Shown here one piece after another: positions 12,501 through 21,500 of a stretch of DNA of 64,000 nucleotides (positions are counted from its first letter, which is position 1; each line of letters starts with the position of its first letter). A model generated the notes under the pieces. That model was not told where the DNA came from. It was given only the letters and a program-made list of their open reading frames with translations, and did not search any database. The stretch comes from Calliopum simillimum (Eukaryota > Arthropoda > Insecta > Diptera > Lauxaniidae). The position numbers and the translations under genes are program-made. The stretch covers positions 2,480,001 to 2,544,000 of the forward strand of contig OX638371.1 of assembly GCA_951812925.1 (NCBI GenBank), given 5' to 3'.

Positions 12501-15500
12501 TTTGGAATGTAAAGCAATCGTCTTATAAGTAATGTCCTTTCTGTGTAAATTATAAACCTTTGACATTTACCAGTGAAACAATGTTATTTCGGCCTTAGCA
12601 TATGCACAGGCAATGGACCATAAAGTATTTGATTAAATAATAAAAACAACGTTAATTAATTCAACCTTCTTGGAAATGCGCGTTAAGGCAAAAAACAAAA
12701 TTCACATACAACGCCCATACAATGCAAATTCATATTCCACCCATACACTTGGGCTTAAGTCATTCTTGCAGCATCCTGCCAAAGCATTCAGCCGCCGCAA
12801 TTTTATCTTCTTTTTTTTTTGCCAATTTACTGTTATGCGGTGGTGATCTAATTCGCCAGGGCAAATTCAACTAAATAAACGTGACGACCGGACACACAAA
12901 ATGACGCAGCAACGGCAACACCAACATTCTCTAATAAAATACTACCATTGGTCCCTTGACTCGTTCTTATTTAATGGTCTGATTTACGCTTAACGCACTT
13001 GTACACACACGCACACAGACACAGTCTTACGCCACAGCAACGAACGCAACAAACGACGACGACGACGACGAAAACTAAAACCGGAAATTGACACAAAAAG
13101 GATTTGCTAGGCAAAACAGCTGCTAATGCTTAAATAAGATAAGGACTCGAAACACTTAGGACACTTAAATTATTGCCTCGGTTGCAATGCTGGTGAGGAG
13201 CACTAGCTTAGATTTAACAAAAACAACAACAAAAATTTAGGCATTCAAATGTTACGCACACACGCATTGCTGCTATTCTATCTGCATTCAAGGATAATGA
13301 AAGGATATGAGTCAAAGGACATAGCACTATGTAGCATGTGTCAGTGCTATCGTTTGTATGTATAGCCTGCTAAAAAACACTTTGGAATCCCATGTTAGTA
13401 ATTTAAGTAAAAGGTTGCCATACTCTCACATGTTTTTTAATAAAGGAATATGTGCCTGTGTGAGTGTGAGTGGGTATGTGAGAATGCCGCCAAAGGGAAA
13501 ATGAGTAGAAAATTTACATCACCCAAAGAATGAGAGCAAAAACAAACGACAACGCAGATAAAAACTGTTGATGCTGATGACGTTGCGCTTCATTTGGCCT
13601 TAGTTTGGAGTGTCAAAACAAAAAAAAACTTACATTTTTTTTCCTCTGATTTTTCCCCAAACTCATGCAGTGAGTTGAGTAATACAAAGTTGTTAAAAGG
13701 ATATTTTCCTATATACATATGTACACATATGTGGGTGTAGGTTTATTGAGATGACATAGCCTTTTAAGCTAATAAAGTCAATGAAAGCAGTGAATTTAGC
13801 AAAAAAGAAACAAGTGTTCTCCTGACTCTCAAAGCAGCTTTTTGGAAAAGTGAACCCCAGGCATATTGTAAGATCTAAATAAATCAACACAACTTGGAGC
13901 TTTAAACTTTCATAAAAATTTAAGGCTTGCCCAGAAGAGTTCTTATCTTTACAAATGATGATTTAGGAGTTTTTATGAAGTTTTTTCTTCTGTAGTTGAA
14001 ATTTGTTTTGATATGGGAAAAATCGTACCTAACTTAATGGAGTGTTATAGTGACACTCCATTTTATTTTTCAAAAGATTTATTTACAAAGGTTTCTGGTT
14101 TGCTAGAAATGTTTAAGAAAAACTAACGAATATTCGGACTTAAAGCAAGCAAAATGTAAGAGACCTAAAGGCCTTTGTTCTGTATACAACCCAACAAGCA
14201 ACGGAAGAGCTGAAAAGTTAAGACTGAATTTAAGTTCAAAATTTTTTAGTACAAATTCACTTCTAAGAAATGTTGGAAATATAATGAACTGAGGGTCTTT
14301 ATTTGGTCATATGGCATCATATGAGGTATTTGCCTCAAACTGTTCATTACTGACAAGAACTGGCACGTTTGTTTACGAATAGCTTTTATTTGTTAGGAGG
14401 AAGCATCAATTTATGATTTGAGTGTTTGGGATCGGCAGTTGGGCTTGAACTTTAGTAGCAGCAACTTCCAAAAGTTTTGTGTTTTTTCAAGTTTGTGAAA
14501 AAGGGCAATTTTGAAGACTCAATAACTATTTATATTCTGAAACGCTATGAAATCTGCTAAAACTTAACGTAATAAGTTACCGGAAAAAATTTTGGCAAAA
14601 AAAAAATACCCGCAATTGATGTCCCAGTCAATTTACCTGCCTCTAATGAACAAGTTATTTTAAAAAATATTGGGTGTTTTTCAATATTTTTGGGCTTATA
14701 AGCTTTATTTTAGATGTTTTTTGATATTTTTAGATTCAGATTGAGTTCTATTTTAATATTAAATAAAATATGTCTTTATTTTCCGTATGTGATCGTATAT
14801 ATTTAGTTTTTATCTTTAAAATATGTTTCGACAGAATTGCTGTTATCGTCAGTTATGAAAAATATGATATTTAAGTGCTCAAAAATAGATAAATGGAAAA
14901 CCACTGTGTTAACATTAAAAATTTCACTTTTAGACTCTGTAATGCAGTTTTATTAATCTACATCATTTTCATTTGTTTATTCGGTTCCTTTCGATATATT
15001 TTTAATGATATAATAAATCAAGCACCTCTATCTACTCCGCACCACTCTTTGCTTCTGTGTGTCGCTCTCTCCGCCGCTAGCAGTGGCCTAGTTTCGTGTA
15101 GTAAGAGTGAGCTGCCTCTCCCCAGATAGTGAATATGAACGCGTACTCCATAGTCATGAGCAGCTGATATAGTATCGGGCTGCTTACACCTAACGCAATG
15201 GTATTCTCTTAAGCGCTTATTCTAAAGTCGTGAATAGTTGATATAGTATCGGGCTGCTCACAACGCAATGGTATTCTCTTGAACGCGTACTCTATGGACG
15301 TGAGTAGCTGATATAGTATCGGACTATTCACACCTAACACAATGGCTACATTTCTCACCCCACACTATTATCTATCCTTCTGCATCTCTTTTGTACTTCG
15401 GAGAGAGAGAGCACACCTGCGACCAACTGATTTACTATCGGGCTTGATTGTGAGGCAGTTCCCTCCCACTTACACGTTAGCCGTGAGCAGCTGATTTATT

Positions 15501-18500
15501 ATCCGGCCACCCACGTCTAATGTGGAGGTTCTCTTTCAGGCACCGAGTACTATCTCCCTGTACTACGCTTATGCTATTGACTAAAATGCTCTTCTGTACG
15601 TGACTAAATTCCCCTTACTCTGTTTGCCTATCCGAATCCATTTTAGACTAGATCGCACCCACGAATAACTGATGCATTATCGGATTACTCGTTTGTGTGA
15701 CCCCTCACTCTGGTACTAACCACTGGCAACTGAATAATTATCGAGCTACTCGTGCTTAGTGCCGCGGTCTGTACGCTACTCCGCTCCACTGCTTCTACTA
15801 CATTTACTTTAACTCAGCAAAAACCTGATTTTCTTCTCGGTTGCTGCTACCGCTTTGTCTGCTTCTTCTGCTTACTGCTGCTGCTGCTGTTGTTCACCGG
15901 TCGCCGGCCACGCAAAGACTGTTTCGATCAACTGATGTGTGTCAAAATTTATTTACTGTTTCTGTGACAGCAAACAGATCGAACGACAGCTGAGTGTCAA
16001 AAACAGCTGTTTCGCAGTGTTGCTGTTACGTCTGGTTTTGTTCTTGTGGTAGGAATCTTACCTTTTACTAAAATTATGCTTATTTTCCTTACTTAATAAA
16101 TACTTATAAAGTTATTTTAATTAATAATGATATAAATTAATTATAAATTGATAGAAAAGAATTTGATATAGATTATAATATTACGAGCGATGATTTGTAG
16201 GAGGAAAACTCTGCTCCGCCAACTTTTCTCCTCACAAATCTTACCGATTTTTTAGATGTGCTTATTTTTGTACTTTAACCAATTTTTTTTTATGAACATA
16301 TTTCAATACTTTTAGACCTTCACTGATATTTAACATGTTTTCTATTCTTTGATACAGTTATACACCGATTTCTTCAATGTATTTTGATATTTTTCAATAC
16401 TTTTGGACTTTAACCGATATTTTAGATGTTTTTTAATATATTTGGACCTCCACCGATTTCTTCAATGTACTACAATAATTTTCGATACATTTGACATTTT
16501 GACTTATATCGATATTTAAGATGTAACAGTGTTTTGGAATTAACTAATAAATATATTGGGTCATCTGTTTAAAGCACATTTTTTTATAAAAAAAGTTTTC
16601 CTTATTAACTTTTTTTTTAGTGCTTTCTTACTTAAAAAGGCATTTTCACTATTAATTTTTGTAGAATAAGTCAAGCAATTTTTGATGTTTTTGTAATTTC
16701 TGTAAATAACCCCCAGTGAAAAACCAAACAAGATCCAAGTAACGCCAAGCAAAACAGCTAGTCTTAAATAAGTGAGAAATGTAGTTTTGGTGCTCCTGCC
16801 CGCCTAAGGCAGAACTTTCTCGTTGATTCTCGCAACAGCTTCATAAATTGAAAATATATTTGAGCTATCTTTACTAAGGTAGCACACCGTTTCACTACTA
16901 CGTTTAATGTATCATCTACGTCGAAGTAATCTACAAATGCTGTAAAATTTTTCTATAATTACTTAATCCATGTTCTTATGTATGTACTCGTATAATATGC
17001 AAATGCACTATGTAGATTTTGTTTACAGCAACTGAGAAAAAAATCCTTATATGCCATTTTAATCACATTACCATAATTTCGCTAATGTTTTGCCTGTAAG
17101 CAACAGCAAAAGTTTTTTTATTTTAATTACCAGCTAAAAGCAAAGCCAAAAAATTCTGCTTAAGTCACTTGGAAAAAGTTGCAAAATTTATTTTAATAAT
17201 TTTAATACCTGACCTCACGCACAACGAATGGAAACACAAAACCACATTCATACGTGTACATATGCATAAGCAAACACACACACACATGCAGAGAGTTGTT
17301 TTCTTTCTTTTTTTTAAGAACATAAGGAATACTGAAATCCAGGCAAAGTTTTAACATTTTGTGCAAAAATACTTGCATACCTTTTGCAGATTAATTAAAG
17401 TTATACACCCAGTTGGAAAAATTATTCGTAACATTGTTATGAGCGAAAGCAGTTTTACAAAGATTTTGCACGGGGTTATTTATTTAAAAAAAAACAAAAA
17501 CTCTACGGTACTACGTACATAGCTCTTAAGGCTGATTTGTGTAATTCACATTTGCTGACTGTTGCTTGTATTGTATTACTTGTAAGTGCTGCAAGTGTAT
17601 GTGTATGTGGGTTAATAATTTTAATTTAACATAATAAAAGTATTATGGTATGTGTACATAATGCAAAATAACAACAAAAAGTAAACAAAACAAGCAGAAA
17701 AAGACTAAAAGGCTTTAAGCGCACAACGACGCATAAAGCCTGCGGCAACACGCAACTTTTGTGTTTCCTGCATTTGTTGCGAGCCTTATACACACAAACA
17801 CTACACATACATATTACGTATGCCTGACGCACACTAAGTAATTGAATACAGAAGCGTTTGCTTGTTTGTTTTCTATTGTAGTGGAAATTACGATTGCGCC
17901 ATTTTAAGTGAAGAAAGCTTTTTAGAAAGTATGAAAGTAAAATAAATTAATTGAAAAAATTTGCATTTCTAATTTATGCAACTTTCTTTGTCTCGCTTCG
18001 AATGGAGCTGCTGCCTGCTGCTGCCAACAGAGCTTAATGAGTAAATGTTAAGCATACGTCGTGTTGTGCTCATACGCATATTTATGAAAAAGACATTATT
18101 GTGTAGTAGTGTTATCTTTAGTTCATAATTTAGGATTACCTTTTGCTAAAGAATTCTAGAGAAGATCAATTTAAAGCTCTTGATATTGAAGAGTCCGTAC
18201 CGGGAAAAGCTTGCAACAAAATCATTGAATGTCAGCAGGAAATAAAAATCGAAAAATTTTACCTAAAATTTAGTAGCTGCATTAAGTGCTTAATATGCAG
18301 TAAAATTACTCTACGCATGCAAGCATATCCTGCTCAAGCATAAAACTGTTATTTAAACTATGCGCAAAAATATTTATGCTAATTTTTTTGCATAAACATT
18401 TTTATTTCCTGAATTTTATATTTACATTCATCTACTCGTATGCGTTTGTATGCTTTTTCATGCCTAAAAACAACAAACAAATAAAATTTTTAGATAAAAA

Positions 18501-21500
18501 AGTAATGCCTCATACGCATCATAAAGTAAATACTTGCTTTTACGTACATTGTATGTAAGTATTCGTATGTATATAGAAGCTTTACTGCAGTAAATATTTG
18601 CAAATCAAATTTTTTATGCACAAAATTCAGGAGCAGGCAGCCGCATGTGTTGCGCCATTTTGACATTTATTGCTCAACATAAAAGTGAATGCATTTGTGT
18701 TAGAACCGCATACAACTGTATGACAAATAGGTCTTTACTTAAGATAAACATAAGTAGCTTGTTGTATAAAATATATAAAATAGAAGCTCTTAAATGAAAC
18801 GCATATGCGATTTAGTAGATGTAGTAAAATAAGTAAACAAAAACGAATATAAGAAAAGCTTTGGCTACACCATGGCAATGCTTTTAGAAAACAGTGTACA
18901 GTGTTGTGCAAAAACATTATAAAAATGTTGTACGAATAACCTATCTTTACATAATTAATTCTTAATACTATGTTTTTAACTATAGCCATAACCATAATCA
19001 TAATAATAATTATAATCATAATCATAATCATCATAATCATAATCATAATCATAATCACAATCACAATCACAATCACAATCACAATCACAATCACAATCAC
19101 AATCACAATCACAATCACAATCACAATCACAATCACAATCACAATCACAATCACAATCACAATCACAATCACAATCACAATCACAATCACAATCACAATC
19201 ACAATCACAATCACAATCACAATCACAATCACAATCACAATCACAATCACAATCACAATCATAATCATAATCATAATCATAATCATAATCATAATCATAA
19301 TCATAATCATAATCATAATCATAATCATAATCATAATCATAATCATAATCATAATCATAATCATAATCATAATCATAATCATAATCATAATCATAATCAT
19401 AATCATAATCATAATCATAATCATAATCATAATCATAATCATAATCATAATCATAATCATAATCATAATCATAATCATAATCATAATCATAATCATAATC
19501 ATAATCATAATCATAATCATAATCATAATCATAATCATAATCATAATCATAATCATAATCATAATCATAATCATAATCATAATCATAATCATAATCATAA
19601 TCATAATCATAATCATAATCATAATCATAATCATAATCATAATCATAATCATAATCATAATCATAATCATAATCATAATCATAATCATAATCATAATCAT
19701 AATCATAATCATAATCATAATCATAATCATAATCATAATCATAATCATAATCATAATCATAATCATAATCATAATCATAATCATAATCATAATCATAATC
19801 ATAATCATAATCATAATCATAATCATAATCATAATCATAATCATAATCATAATCATAATCATAATCATAATCATAATCATAATCATAATCATAATCATAA
19901 TCATAATCATAATCATAATCATAATCTTAATCATAATCATAATCATAATCATAATCATAATCATAATCATAATCATAATCATAATCATAATCATAATCAT
20001 AATCATAATCATAATCATAATCATAATCATAATCATAATCATAATCATAATCATATTCATAATCATATTCATAATCATAATCATAATCATAATCATAATC
20101 ATAATCATAATCATAATCATAATCATAATCATAATCATAGGAAACTATGTAATACTTATTATGCTCATATCCCGTTTTGGTAAAAAACTTGAGTACAGTA
20201 ATCCGATCAGCCTTTATTCACACCAATGCATGCCTGTTTGTCATGGTAAGCATGCCTGCTTGCTATAATAAACATGCCAATATTATCATTCAGTCCAATT
20301 GGGTCTGCATATACAAATGTCTTTGGCATTTCAGTAAGAAATATTTCAAATTTAAGATGAGCAAAATTTTACAACAATTTTATTGTTTAAACACATACAC
20401 AGATCAAAAGCAGCACATGTGCACAGTGATACGAACATGACTCTGCACACTGTGTGTCATATCGCAAAATAACGTAAAAATGAAAGATGTGGAGTTACTT
20501 CTTCTGCAAATACAAACCAATGCTACTCGTATGTCACCCGCCGCCACCCAATAAATTTGACAATCTTATGAAACTTTAGCTTTCTTTCCGGCGCTACTTT
20601 TAAGCTTCACGTTTTTTTTTTTTTTTTGATTTATTTATGAACTTTTGAAATTTTGTTTGTGTTGTCTGTTTATATTGTCTGTCATAAAGCGGTACACACA
20701 CCGACATGCAGACATACACCTATACAGCAACACACGCTTAGACAGATATATGCACTCCTACGTAAACACTGCCACTTATACATTGCTACTACTACTACTA
20801 CTACTAATACAACTTTAACGAGTTTGTGATCATTTTTTCAACGCAGCAGGATATGCGTTGCATTTTTTTTCGTCTTCACTGTCTGTTTATTTGTTTTTAT
20901 TTGTTTTTTAAAAACTTTTGCCTGTGTTGTCGTATATTTTCTTCTGTGTGTAACTTTAACTTGATTTCCTTTGTATATCTTTTGAGTTTTGTTTTTTTTT
21001 TCTTCTTTTCACGTATCTCGTTATGTAAAGTTTTATTATGTGTATTGTCCTTAAATATCCTTGTAATACTTTGCTAAATATTGTTTTCGGTTTCTTATTT
21101 GTTTTCAAGTTCAATTTGTTGGCTTTTTTGGGATTTTGTTTCTTTTATTTTTTTTTTTTATTTAATTTGATTTTGTTGACAAATTTGCGCAATTCTATTA
21201 ATGCATTTGTGTCACGTCCTTGTTCTGTATTATTGTGCTATTTATGTTAATGTTCTTTCTGGTTTTTTTTTTCTACGCTTAATGGAACATTCTCTCATAT
21301 TTGCTGTGCAATATTACCTTGGGTTTTTGGCACTTAATATCATTTTGTGCCAACGTAATGTAGATTTTCTAGGACTGATAGGCATGCAGTATGTAAAACA
21401 CTTAAATAAATTTTTATTTCATTAGGTGATAACAGAAAATAATGGTCTCTAATGGAATTGCAAGATTAATATAAGGTGTTTTTATTGCTGCAATAATTTT

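Noticed and set aside
18735..20268. Open frames of over 400 codons on both strands encoding Ile/Met and Ile/Thr repeats
   Set aside because: They are products of the stop-free hexamer array, with no flanking gene structure.
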